DNA of 64,000 bases from positions 186,001-250,000 of the forward strand of contig NZ_JBDPLH010000006.1 of the NCBI RefSeq assembly GCF_040187885.1, in the 5' to 3' direction. The notes below the pieces were generated by a model. The model was not told where the DNA came from. It did no database searches and saw nothing but the letters and a program-made list of their open reading frames with translations. Made by a program: the position numbers and the translations under genes. Shown piece after piece: positions 18,939 through 26,904 of this stretch (within the stretch, counting starts at the first letter, position 1; each line of letters begins with the position of its first letter). This DNA comes from Roseateles_E cavernae (GTDB lineage Bacteria > Pseudomonadota > Gammaproteobacteria > Burkholderiales > Burkholderiaceae_C).

Positions 18939-18967
18939 ATTGTACTATGCAAGCACCATGCCCGCAA
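18939..18967 (-). promoter_or_regulatory. Sigma70-type promoter of the rimP-nusA-infB operon
   Basis: On the minus strand the -35 hexamer is TTGCGG (18967-18962) and the -10 hexamer is TACAAT (18944-18939), separated by exactly 17 bases. Transcription would start near 18932, giving a leader of about 147 bases that contains the terminator-like hairpin before rimP. Confidence 0.7.
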
Positions 18968-19036
18968 GCTGCGGCGCTCGCGAAGTACCGATGGCATGCC
19001 AAAATCCGAGGCTTATTTTAATGACAAGGAGCCACC

Positions 19037-19816
19037 ATGGGTTTTCTCGCCGGCAAGCGACTGCTGATCACGGGCGTGCTGTCCAACCGCTCGATTGCCT
19101 ACGGCATCGCCAAAGCCTGCCACCGCGAGGGGGCCGAACTGGCTTTCAGCTATCAGGGCGAGCGTTTCAAGGAGCGCATCACCGAGTTTGCCGCCGAGTT
19201 CGGCTCGACGCTCGTTTTTGATTGCGATGTGTCGGACGATGCCCAGATCCAGGCTCTTTTCGACCAGCTGGGCGAGGCCTGGCCCGAGTTTGATGGCTTT
19301 GTCCACTCGATCGGTTTCGCGCCGCGCGAAGCGATCGCCGGCGACTTCCTCGACGGTCTGACACGTGAGAACTTTCGCATCGCCCACGACATCTCGGCCT
19401 ACAGCTTCCCGGCCATGGCCAAGCTGGCCGCCCCGCGCCTGCGCGCAGGCAGCTCGCTGCTGACACTGAGCTATCTGGGCGCCGAGCGCTATGTGCCCAA
19501 CTACAACACCATGGGCCTGGCCAAGGCCTCGCTGGAAGCCAGCGTGCGCTATCTGGCGCATTCGCTGGGTGCCAAGGGCGTGCGCGTCAACGGCATCTCG
19601 GCCGGCCCGATCAAGACCCTGGCCGCCTCGGGCATCAAGGACTTCGGCAAGCTGCTGAGCCAGTTCGCCGCCAGCGCGCCGATCCGGCGCAATGTGACGA
19701 TCGAGGATGTCGGCAACACCGCCGCCTTCCTGTTCTCCGATCTGTCGGCCGGCATCAGCTCCGAGATCATCTATGTCGACGGCGGCTTCAGCCACGTCGC
19801 AATGTCGGCAGAGTAA
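19037..19816 (+). CDS. fabI: Enoyl-[acyl-carrier-protein] reductase (NADH) FabI
   Basis: A 259-residue short-chain dehydrogenase-like enzyme that performs the last reduction of each fatty-acid elongation round and is the target of triclosan. It opens GFLAGKRLLITGVLSNRSIAYG, the FabI form of the nucleotide-binding motif. The catalytic pair is Tyr156 and Lys163 in YNTMGLAK, with a Tyr ten residues earlier in ERYVPNY, and SAGPIKTLAASGIKDF forms the substrate-binding loop. AAGGAG lies seven bases before ATG 19037. It is divergent from rimP and ends at a strong terminator. Confidence 0.97.
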   Translation: MGFLAGKRLLITGVLSNRSIAYGIAKACHREGAELAFSYQGERFKERITEFAAEFGSTLVFDCDVSDDAQIQALFDQLGEAWPEFDGFVHSIGFAPREAIAGDFLDGLTRENFRIAHDISAYSFPAMAKLAAPRLRAGSSLLTLSYLGAERYVPNYNTMGLAKASLEASVRYLAHSLGAKGVRVNGISAGPIKTLAASGIKDFGKLLSQFAASAPIRRNVTIEDVGNTAAFLFSDLSAGISSEIIYVDGGFSHVAMSAE

Positions 19817-19856
19817 GCAGCCGCCCGCCGGGCCGCTCCCAAGGGCGGCCGAACGG

Positions 19857-19887
19857 AAAAAGCGCCGGTCAAGCCGGCGTTTTTTTT
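19857..19887. terminator. Bidirectional intrinsic terminator between fabI and the decarboxylase
   Basis: CGCCGG-TCAAG-CCGGCG forms a 6-bp GC stem followed by eight T on the plus strand (end of fabI) and preceded by five A, which become a U-tract for the convergent decarboxylase transcript. This is a typical shared terminator between converging genes. Confidence 0.9.
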
Positions 19888-19937
19888 CATCCCCTCGGGG
19901 GATCGCCCAGGTATGCCCTGGGCGAGGTGCTTACCAA

Positions 19938-22202
19938 TCAGCCGGCCGAAACGCAGTCGACGTAGTAAGTCGACTTGCCATCCTCGCCCTTCTCCTCCAC
20001 CAAGCCATGCACATCGGTGGCAAAGCCGGGGAACTTGGCATTGAACTCGCGGGTGAACTTCAGGTAGTCAACGATCTTCTTGTTGAAGCGCTCGCCCGGG
20101 ATCAAGAGCGGAATGCCGGGCGGATAAGGCGTCAGCAAGGAGGTCGTGACCCGGCCTTCCAGGCGATCGACCGCCACCCGCTCGGTCTTGCGGTGCGCGA
20201 TATGGGCATAGGCATCGCTGGGCTTCATCGCCGGCTCCAGATCCGACAGATAGACCTCGGTGGTCAGGCGCGCGATATCGCCCTTGGCATAGGCCTCGTG
20301 GATGCTCTGGCACAGATCACGCAAGCCCATGCGCTCATAGCGCGGCTGGGCGGCGACGAACTCCGGCATGATGCGCCACAGCGGCGCGTTCTTGTCGTAG
20401 TCGTCCTTGAACTGCTGCAAGGCGGTCAGCAAGGTGTTCCAGCGACCCTTGGTGATGCCGATCGTGAACAGGATGAAGAACGAGTACAGGCCGGTCTTCT
20501 CGACCACGACACCGTGCTCGGCCAGGAATTTGGTGACGATGGAGGCCGGAATGCCGCTGTCGGCGAACTTGCCGCTCATGTCCAGGCCGGGCGTGATGAT
20601 GGTGGACTTGATCGGGTCCAGCATATTGAAACCGGCAGCGATATTGCCGAAGCCGTGCCACTTCTCGTTGGCCTTCAGCATCCAGTCGGCCGGCTTGCCG
20701 AAGCCGTCCTCGGTCAGCTTGTCCGGGCCCCAGACCTTGAACCACCAGTCCTTCTTGCCGTAGTCCTTCTCGACCTTGCGCATCGCGCGGCGGAAGTCCA
20801 GCGCCTCCGAGATGCTTTCTTCCACCAGGGCCGTGCCGCCGGGTGGCTCCATCATCGCCGCCGCGACATCGCAGCTGGCAATGATCGAGTACTGCGGGCT
20901 GGTGCTGGTGTGCATCAGATAGGCCTCGTTGAACAGGTGCTTGTCCAGCTTGACGTTCTGCGAGTCCTGCACCAGCACCTGCGAGGCCTGACTCAGGCCG
21001 GCCAGCAGCTTGTGGGTGGACTGGGTGGCATAGACCATCGCGGTCTTCGGGCGCGGGCGGTTCTTGCCCATTGCATGGAAGCTGCCGTAGAAGTTGTGGA
21101 AGGCCGCGTGCGGCAGCCAGGCCTCGTCGAAATGCAGGGTGTCGATCCAGCCGTCGAGCTTGGCCTTGATGGTCTCGGTGTTGTAGAGCACGCCGTCATA
21201 GGTGCTCTGCGTCAGGGTCATGATGCGCGGCTTGACCTTCTTGGCATCCACGCCCTTGAGCAGCGGGTTTTTCGCGATCTTCTTCTTGATCGACTCGGGC
21301 GAGAACTCGCTCTCGGGGATAGGGCCGATGATGCCGTAGTGGTTGCGCGTCGGCGTCATGAAGACCGGCACCGCGCCGGTCATGATGATGGCGTGCAGGA
21401 TGCTCTTGTGGCAGTTGCGGTCGACCACGACCACATCGCCCGGCGCCACCGTGTGGTGCCAGACCATCTTGTTGGAGGTGGACGTGCCATTGGTGACGAA
21501 GAAGCAATGGTCGGCATTGAAGATGCGCGCGGCATTCTTCTCCGAGGCCGCCACCGGGCCGGTGTGGTCCAGCAGCTGACCGAGTTCCTCGACCGCATTG
21601 CAGACGTCGGCGCGCAGCATGTTCTCGCCGAAGAACTGGTGGAACATCTGGCCCACCGGGCTCTTCAGGAAGGCCACACCGCCGGAGTGCCCGGGGCAAT
21701 GCCAGCTGTAGGAGCCGTCCTGCGCATAGTCCATCAGCGCCTTGAAGAACGGCGGCGCCAGCCCGTCCAGATAGCTCTTGGCCTCGCGGATGATGTGGCG
21801 GGCCACGAACTCCGGCGTGTCCTCGAACATATGGATGAAGCCATGCAGCTCGCGCAGCACATCATTGGGCAGATGCTGGGAGGTGCGGGTCTCGCCATAC
21901 ACATAGATCGGGATGTCCGCGTTCTTGAAGCGGATCTCCTCGATGAATTTGCGCAGGCTCAGCACAGCCGGATCAAGCTCCGGGCCGGGCGTGAACTCGT
22001 TGTCGTCGATCGACAGGATGAAGGCGCTGGCCCGGCTCTGCTGCTGGGCAAACTGGCTCAGATCGCCGTAGCTGGTGACGCCCAGCACCTCGAAGCCCTC
22101 TTTCTGGATCGCATCAGCGAGGGCTCGGATACCCAGACCGGACGTATTCTCCGAGCGGTAGTCCTCATCAATGATCACAATCGGAAAGCGAAAACGCAGC
22201 AT
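19938..22202 (-). CDS. PLP-dependent Orn/Lys/Arg decarboxylase (AdiA/LdcC type)
   Basis: A 754-residue fold-type I PLP enzyme that decarboxylates a basic amino acid, giving a polyamine or diamine and consuming a proton. The N-terminal wing/REC-like domain (MLRFRFPIVIIDEDYRSENT) is followed by the aminotransferase-like core: HFFGENMLRADVCN-type region, HCPGHSGGVAF, CFFVTNGTSTSNKMVWH, FDEAWLPHAAFH, and the PLP lysine in ATQSTHKLLAGLSQ. The C-terminal domain carries YPPGIPLLIPGERF. Length matches the E. coli inducible arginine and lysine enzymes. ATG 22202 is preceded by GGAGG at six bases. The exact substrate is not decided by what I can see. Confidence 0.92.
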   Translation of the reverse strand: MLRFRFPIVIIDEDYRSENTSGLGIRALADAIQKEGFEVLGVTSYGDLSQFAQQQSRASAFILSIDDNEFTPGPELDPAVLSLRKFIEEIRFKNADIPIYVYGETRTSQHLPNDVLRELHGFIHMFEDTPEFVARHIIREAKSYLDGLAPPFFKALMDYAQDGSYSWHCPGHSGGVAFLKSPVGQMFHQFFGENMLRADVCNAVEELGQLLDHTGPVAASEKNAARIFNADHCFFVTNGTSTSNKMVWHHTVAPGDVVVVDRNCHKSILHAIIMTGAVPVFMTPTRNHYGIIGPIPESEFSPESIKKKIAKNPLLKGVDAKKVKPRIMTLTQSTYDGVLYNTETIKAKLDGWIDTLHFDEAWLPHAAFHNFYGSFHAMGKNRPRPKTAMVYATQSTHKLLAGLSQASQVLVQDSQNVKLDKHLFNEAYLMHTSTSPQYSIIASCDVAAAMMEPPGGTALVEESISEALDFRRAMRKVEKDYGKKDWWFKVWGPDKLTEDGFGKPADWMLKANEKWHGFGNIAAGFNMLDPIKSTIITPGLDMSGKFADSGIPASIVTKFLAEHGVVVEKTGLYSFFILFTIGITKGRWNTLLTALQQFKDDYDKNAPLWRIMPEFVAAQPRYERMGLRDLCQSIHEAYAKGDIARLTTEVYLSDLEPAMKPSDAYAHIAHRKTERVAVDRLEGRVTTSLLTPYPPGIPLLIPGERFNKKIVDYLKFTREFNAKFPGFATDVHGLVEEKGEDGKSTYYVDCVSAG

Positions 22203-22283
22203 TCGGGGCCTCCAAAGGGCTGGGGCAAAAAAAACAGAAGGCGCGAAGTGTAGGGCCAAGCATTGCCCGTGCGCGCGCGGCTT

Positions 22284-22306
22284 TGCGCTTTGTCTCACAA
22301 AGCGCA
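22284..22306. repeat. Perfect 10-bp inverted repeat between divergent genes
   Basis: TGCGCTTTGT-CTC-ACAAAGCGCA lies in the 153-base gap between the decarboxylase (minus) and nfeD (plus), 49 bases before the nfeD start. It could be an operator for a dimeric regulator or an RNA stem in one of the 5' leaders. There is no T-tract. Confidence 0.5.
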
Positions 22307-22355
22307 CGAGCCCGGGAACTACACTCGAATCACATCATGAGCTTGGGGAGGTGAC

Positions 22356-22784
22356 ATGGACATGAATCAGGCCACCGTCTGGTGGCTGATCGCCGGCGCC
22401 CTGGTGGCCGTCGAACTGGCCACCGGCACGTTCTATCTGCTGATGCTGGCCGTCGGTGCCGCCGCTGCCGCACTGGCCGCCCACCTCGGTCTGGGCCTGA
22501 CGGCGCAGATCGCCACAGCCGCCTTGGTCGGCGGCGCTGCCGTCGTGCTCTGGCATCAAAAGCGCGCCGCCCGCGGCCAGGCCGCCCCCGCCAACGCCAA
22601 TCCCGATGTCAATCTGGACATCGGCCAGAGCGTGCAGGTCGACCACTGGCAGCCCGGCGGCCGCGCGACGGTCAAGTACCGCGGCGCCGACTGGCAGGCC
22701 CGCTACCAAGGCAGCGACACACCCGTCGCCGGTCGCTATGTGATACGCGCGGTCGAGGGCAGCTGCCTGCTGCTGGATCACTGA
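22356..22784 (+). CDS. NfeD-like membrane protein (short form)
   Basis: A 142-residue protein with two to three hydrophobic segments (ATVWWLIAGALVAVELATG, FYLLMLAVGAAAAALAA, IATAALVGGAAVVLWH) and a C-terminal OB-fold typical of short NfeD proteins (VDHWQPGGRATVKYRGADWQ, ending GSCLLLDH). NfeD proteins partner with SPFH proteins in membrane microdomains and are encoded next to them, as here: the SPFH gene follows after 27 bases. GGGGAGG lies just before ATG 22356. Confidence 0.88.
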   Translation: MDMNQATVWWLIAGALVAVELATGTFYLLMLAVGAAAAALAAHLGLGLTAQIATAALVGGAAVVLWHQKRAARGQAAPANANPDVNLDIGQSVQVDHWQPGGRATVKYRGADWQARYQGSDTPVAGRYVIRAVEGSCLLLDH

Positions 22785-22811
22785 CACCTACATCAAGAGG
22801 GAGCTTCATTC

Positions 22812-23723
22812 ATGGAAATCGCACTGGTTCTGCTGGTCATCGCGGCCATCTTCGTGGCCCGCTCGATCAAGGTCGTGCCGCAACAAAACGCCTGGGTGGT
22901 CGAGCGCCTGGGCAAGTTCCATGCGACCTTGACGCCGGGGCTGAACTTCCTCGTGCCCTTTGTCGACCGCCTGGCCTACAAGCATTCGCTGAAGGAAATC
23001 CCGCTCGACGTGCCCAGCCAGGTCTGCATCACCAAGGACAACACCCAGCTGACGGTGGACGGCATCCTCTATTTCCAGGTGACGGACGCGATGCGCGCCA
23101 GCTACGGCTCCAGCAACTACATCGTCGCGATCACCCAGCTGGCCCAGACCACGCTGCGCTCGGTGATCGGTCGCATGGAGCTGGACCGCACCTTCGAGGA
23201 ACGCGCCATCATCAACACCTCGGTCGTCGAAGCGCTGGACGAAGCCGCGCTGAACTGGGGCGTCAAGGTGCTGCGCTACGAGATCAAGGACCTGACCCCA
23301 CCGCCGGCCATCCTGCATTCGATGCAGGCCCAGATCACCGCCGAGCGCGAGAAGCGTGCGCTGATCGCCGCCTCCGAGGGTCGCCGCCAGGAGCAGATCA
23401 ATATCGCCACCGGCGAGCGCGAGGCCGCCATCGCCCGCTCCGAGGGCGAGAAACAGGCCGAGATCAACAAGGCCCAGGGTGAGGCTGCCGCGATCACCGC
23501 AGTGGCCGATGCCACCGCCGACGCGATCCGCAAGATCGCCGCCGCCATCGAGCAACCGGGTGGCCAGCAGGCCGTGCAGCTGAAGGTGGCGGAACAGGCC
23601 GTCGACGCCTACGCCCAGCTGGCCCAGAAGAACAACACGATGATTGTCCCGGGCAATATGAGCGAGGTCGGCGGCCTGATCGGCACGGCCATGGCCCTGA
23701 TGAAGGGCCACAAACCTGGTTAA
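22812..23723 (+). CDS. qmcA: SPFH/stomatin-family membrane protein (QmcA-like)
   Basis: A 303-residue protein with a single N-terminal membrane segment (IALVLLVIAAIFVARSI) and a band-7 domain (VVPQQNAWVVERLGKFHATLTPGLNFLVPFVD). A coiled-coil tail rich in Glu, Ala and Arg follows (AQITAEREKRALIAASEGRR). It scaffolds lipid microdomains together with its NfeD partner upstream and may regulate membrane proteases such as FtsH. Its stop overlaps the stop of the convergent ribB by a few bases. Confidence 0.93.
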   Translation: MEIALVLLVIAAIFVARSIKVVPQQNAWVVERLGKFHATLTPGLNFLVPFVDRLAYKHSLKEIPLDVPSQVCITKDNTQLTVDGILYFQVTDAMRASYGSSNYIVAITQLAQTTLRSVIGRMELDRTFEERAIINTSVVEALDEAALNWGVKVLRYEIKDLTPPPAILHSMQAQITAEREKRALIAASEGRRQEQINIATGEREAAIARSEGEKQAEINKAQGEAAAITAVADATADAIRKIAAAIEQPGGQQAVQLKVAEQAVDAYAQLAQKNNTMIVPGNMSEVGGLIGTAMALMKGHKPG

Positions 23724-24412
23724 GCAGCCTGACGCCAGCCCTTTTGCCGGTAGTCGGCCAGCTCGGCAATGCTGAGCATCGGCAGGCCATGGCGCTGGGC
23801 AAAGTCCAGCACCTGCTGGCCGCGGCTCATCGTGCCGTCGGCATTCATCAGCTCGCACAGCACCGCAGCCCCCGACAGGCCTGCCATCAGGGCCAGATCG
23901 ACCGAGCCCTCGGTATGGCCGCGCCGTGCCAGCACGCCGCCAGGCGCCGCGCGCAGCGGGAACACATGGCCGGGCCGCGCCAGATCGGCCGGCTCCGCAT
24001 CGGGAGCAATCGCCGCACGCACCGTCGTCAGCCGGTCGGCCGCACTGACACCGGTGCTCACCCCCTGGCGGGCCTCGATGCTGACGGTGAAGGCCGTGCC
24101 ATAGCGGCTTTCGTTGTTGGCAACCATCGGCGGCAGCGCCAGCCGCTCGATCTGCGCGTCCTGCAGGCACAGGCAGACGATGCCGCTGCACTCGCGGATC
24201 AGCAGGGCCATCGAGGCCTCGCTCAGGCGCTCGGCCGCGATGATCAGATCGGCCTCGTCCTCGCGGTCGTCGTCGTCGGTCAGCAGCACCGGCCGGCCGG
24301 CGCGCATCGCGAGCAGCGCCGCCGCCAGGCGTGCGGGCATGCGCAGGATCTCCTGCTCGCTGCAGGCCGCAGCGTCGGGATGCAAAGGGGTAGAAATAGT
24401 GTATTGAGACAT
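23720..24412 (-). CDS. ribB: 3,4-dihydroxy-2-butanone 4-phosphate synthase
   Basis: A 230-residue enzyme that converts ribulose 5-phosphate into the four-carbon unit of riboflavin. Motifs are LTDDDDREDEADLI (metal-binding acidic loop), SGIVCLCLQ, TAFTVSIEARQGVSTGVSA and RRGHTEGSVDLALMAGL. It is monofunctional; there is no GTP cyclohydrolase II domain. ATG 24412 has GAGGAG eight bases upstream. It is expressed behind an FMN riboswitch, so it is the riboflavin-feedback-regulated standalone copy. A second, operonic ribBA copy elsewhere would be usual but is not in the window. Confidence 0.93.
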   Translation of the reverse strand: MSQYTISTPLHPDAAACSEQEILRMPARLAAALLAMRAGRPVLLTDDDDREDEADLIIAAERLSEASMALLIRECSGIVCLCLQDAQIERLALPPMVANNESRYGTAFTVSIEARQGVSTGVSAADRLTTVRAAIAPDAEPADLARPGHVFPLRAAPGGVLARRGHTEGSVDLALMAGLSGAAVLCELMNADGTMSRGQQVLDFAQRHGLPMLSIAELADYRQKGWRQAA

Positions 24413-24524
24413 GTTGAAACGCTCCTCGTGAAAGGTGAGAGAAGGCATTTCAGGGCGCGCAAACAAGCACCCGTCGCGGCGCGGGCGACAGGCACCCACG
24501 CCGCAACCGGGCGCTCGTTGGCAC

Positions 24525-24667
24525 ATCTTCTTTCATCCGGACTGTGACCGTCGGCCCTGGCATCGCACCAGATCTGCTGACCTCGAACCAGGAAGGTGCG
24601 AGCGCTCGCGGGCTCGCCAGCTCGCGCTGGCCTACCGCCGGTGGGGAATTTCGCCCCGCCCTGAAGA
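24525..24667 (-). ncRNA. FMN riboswitch (RFN element) controlling ribB
   Basis: The minus strand contains the conserved RFN blocks in order: GGGCGGGGCGAAATTCCCC, ACCGGCGGTA, a variable stem (GCGAGCCCGCGAGCGC), GGTCAGCAGATCTGGTG, GATGCCAGGGCCGACGGT and CACAGTCCGGATGAAAGAAG. These match the six-stem FMN aptamer. It ends 113 bases before ribB. No U-tract hairpin is apparent after it, so control may act on ribosome access or through Rho; FMN binding would lower ribB expression. Confidence 0.96.
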
Positions 24668-24790
24668 CGTGTGCCGGCCTGCGCCGGCGCCGCTATCGTA
24701 GCTGCGCCTATGGCCCCATCACTGTCCGCTGTGCGACTTGCGCGCCCATCAAGCAAAGCGACTTTCGCTCGGGCCGGATAAAAACTGCGC

Positions 24791-24796
24791 TATGAT
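24791..24796 (+). promoter_or_regulatory. Probable -10 element of the tRNA-Ser promoter
   Basis: TATGAT lies 10 bases before the mature 5' end of the tRNA. No convincing -35 hexamer is seen at 16-18 bases upstream, so only the -10 is proposed. Confidence 0.4.
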
Positions 24797-24806
24797 GGCG
24801 GGCTTC

Positions 24807-24896
<90 letters not shown>

Positions 24897-24906
24897 GACG
24901 CCAGAA

Positions 24907-24955
24907 AGCCCCAAAATCCCTGTCAAATCAATGACTTGAGATTCTGGGGCTTTTT
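24907..24955 (+). terminator. Intrinsic terminator after tRNA-Ser
   Basis: AGCCCCAAAATC pairs with GATTCTGGGGCT (one mismatch), and five T follow. It closes the tRNA-Ser transcript. Confidence 0.85.
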
Positions 24956-25017
24956 CAATTAACCCCACACACTAACCCCACGACGATTGAGGCGCGCAAC
25001 GTGCCCCGGGGCTGCCG

Positions 25018-25320
25018 TTAGCCCTGGCTCCAGCTGTTCCGATGCTCCGCCACAAACTCAAAACGGCTGCGTATGAGGTCATTGATTTGGCGCGTTGATT
25101 GAACGAAGTTCAGCGTACGACGAACTTGATCGAAAGACACATGCTCAAGCAGACGCACAAACGCCCCGTTGACGAAGGCAGACGGCACTGATGTGATGCC
25201 CGTAAAGTCAACAATGACCTTTTCCCCCTTCTGAACCGGTTCGATCAGTAGGCGAAAGATCACATCGCCGTCCTCATAAGAGGAGGCTGCAGGTGTTAGC
25301 TCTGATACCTTCACTACCAT
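25018..25320 (-). CDS. Small STAS-like (DUF4325-type) protein
   Basis: A 100-residue protein with the alternating strand/helix pattern of the STAS-like DUF4325 fold: a core strand KVIVDFTGITSVPSAFVNGAF followed by a helix and a second core strand (RRTLNFVQSTRQINDLI). In related proteins this fold follows ATPase or HTH domains and works like an anti-sigma-factor antagonist. Its ATG overlaps the upstream ATPase stop by seven bases (ATGGTAG), so the two are translationally coupled. Both are less GC-rich than the surroundings and lie just after a tRNA gene, suggesting acquisition. Role unknown. Confidence 0.7.
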   Translation of the reverse strand: MVVKVSELTPAASSYEDGDVIFRLLIEPVQKGEKVIVDFTGITSVPSAFVNGAFVRLLEHVSFDQVRRTLNFVQSTRQINDLIRSRFEFVAEHRNSWSQG

Positions 25321-26237
25321 TTGAACGACTCCACGACCGCATCCTCAGCCGCTCGGTCAAGCGTATCAGTCCTGAGGATCACACGCACCAGTGTGCCTGG
25401 ATAGAAACCAGCCGTGCGCGTCGTAATCTTATATGGATGAAGCCCGTTGGGCGTCGGGGCAGCAGACAACGCACCCTCGCCCGCCGCAATCAGCACATTG
25501 CCGCCATTGTTTTGCGTGACGTAGCGTATCAAGGTCGGAAGTCCAGCACCGCGATTTTGGACGTTGCTCTGCGTCGTAAAACCCTCCATGCAAGCGAGTC
25601 TTAGTGCCGCCGCATCGCCGGTGTCAGGCCGCTTCGTCCTCACGACATTGGGGATACCGGACCCAAAGTCTGAAATCGCTATTTGTATGCGGTTTCTTTG
25701 GGGAAAGTGCTGTGCAAAGGTGCATCCAATGCTCACACCGGAATGGTCACGCACGTTGTGCAGCACTTCTTCGAGGGACACACGCACCCCCGCTAGAGAC
25801 TCCGGCGTTAGGCCTACGGCATTGCCGACCCACGGCATGAGCGTGTGAAGCAGGTACTCCTGAGCGCGCTGACTGTGAATTAGCCCGAGCGGGATGGTAG
25901 TGCTGCGGGGGCTGCTCCCGGGGAATACGCGCTCACCTAAGTACCGCTCAAAAAACAGCGCGTCGTCTAGAAAACGCACTCCGCCTGTACTCATCGTGTG
26001 ATTCTTGAAAAGGACTTTACAGCCAAGCTGTCTAAAGTACTCGATCACATTGGAGAGAACGACTACGCCAACAGGCTCGACAAATGAAAGCCTCGCAAAG
26101 TCAAAGACGACGGTAGAGCACTTTGCGTCTCGTTGCTCGTCCACCACCTGAGCCAAGAAGGCAAACATAGTGTCAGCATTGAAGTAGTGCGGAAGAAGCA
26201 CCGTCCGTTTCACCGGGAAGATAACGTTCCAGATCAT
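25314..26237 (-). CDS. STAS-GHKL ATPase fusion protein of unknown function
   Basis: A 307-residue protein. Residues about 20-95 resemble a STAS domain (VVFDFARLSFVEPVGVVVL, then FRQLGCKVLFKN). Residues about 150-300 are a GHKL ATPase with N-box VSLEEVLHNVRDHS, G1 box ISDFGSGIPNVV and G2 box NRGAGLPTLIRYV. There is no His-phosphoacceptor or membrane segment, so this is an anti-sigma-like or stress-switch ATPase rather than a classical sensor kinase. GGAGG lies about seven bases before ATG 26237, which favours it over the overlapping GTG 26243. It is coupled to the STAS-like gene downstream. The pair could form a partner-switch module. A defence role is possible but unsupported here. Confidence 0.7.
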   Translation of the reverse strand: MIWNVIFPVKRTVLLPHYFNADTMFAFLAQVVDEQRDAKCSTVVFDFARLSFVEPVGVVVLSNVIEYFRQLGCKVLFKNHTMSTGGVRFLDDALFFERYLGERVFPGSSPRSTTIPLGLIHSQRAQEYLLHTLMPWVGNAVGLTPESLAGVRVSLEEVLHNVRDHSGVSIGCTFAQHFPQRNRIQIAISDFGSGIPNVVRTKRPDTGDAAALRLACMEGFTTQSNVQNRGAGLPTLIRYVTQNNGGNVLIAAGEGALSAAPTPNGLHPYKITTRTAGFYPGTLVRVILRTDTLDRAAEDAVVESFKW

Positions 26238-26457
26238 CCCCACCCTCCTTTTTCACCCACTCATCTGGCAGCAGGGTGCTGGAGACGGCTCGGCTCGTTT
26301 AGTCTGCAAACGATAGCACCTGCACCACGCACAGGCAGTGCTGGCGGGGCCCGGTTTTCCCTATCCCTTCGATGACCTTTACACCCAGGGTGGCGGCTCC
26401 CCACCCGCAGGGTCACACGCGCTCCATTGGGGCATTGCCACTGCGTCAGTCGGACCT

Positions 26458-26720
26458 ACCATGTGCATTCGCGCAATCAGACTCAGAATCTCCTGGCCTT
26501 TCTGCCCGGGTATTCCCCGCCATTCGATGTTATGCCCATTCGCCAGGCGCACCAGGCGCTCCCAAAGGTCCCTATTGACCACCTCCTTGCCCGCACTGTT
26601 TCGCCAGCCGTCAGCGATCCATTTGGGCAGCCATTCGTTCATGCCCTTGATGAGCACCTGATTGACCGACTGCACGGTCAACTGCGGCGGGCAAGTGTTG
26701 CAGAGCTCTAAACCGGCCAG
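26458..26720 (-). pseudogene. Decayed RNase HI (rnhA-like) C-terminal fragment
   Basis: Reading leftwards, the frame gives QVLIKGMNEWLPKWIADGWR, then NSAGKEVVNRDLWERLVRLA and HNIEWRGIPGQKG. These align by eye with the RNase HI stretch DSQYV-KGMNEWLPGWK-GW...NRDLW...WVKGHAG. The catalytic Asp of TDSQ has become VQSVNQ and the KGHAG loop PGQKGQ. No start is available because a TGA lies just upstream. It sits in an otherwise gene-free 667-base gap (26238-26904), in which I see nothing else that I can name. It looks like island debris. Confidence 0.6.
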
Positions 26721-26904
26721 TCACCAGCGGCAGGTCACGGCCGGGACTGCCCAGTCACCCCTCCTGCCGAGAGCAGCCATTGGCCAGACAGGATCGAGCC
26801 CGGCGCTGCGAGTCAAGATCGGTCTCGACTCTGCGGAAAACTAACGTGTTCCAGCAGCAGCCCGCCGCTATGCTTGCGCGTCGTATCCAGCCCCTCCCTC
26901 AACC

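Noticed and set aside
26338..26661. Plus-strand frame of 107 codons after the ATPase gene
   Set aside because: It lies opposite the RNase H remnant and has no domain, ribosome-binding site or plausible composition.
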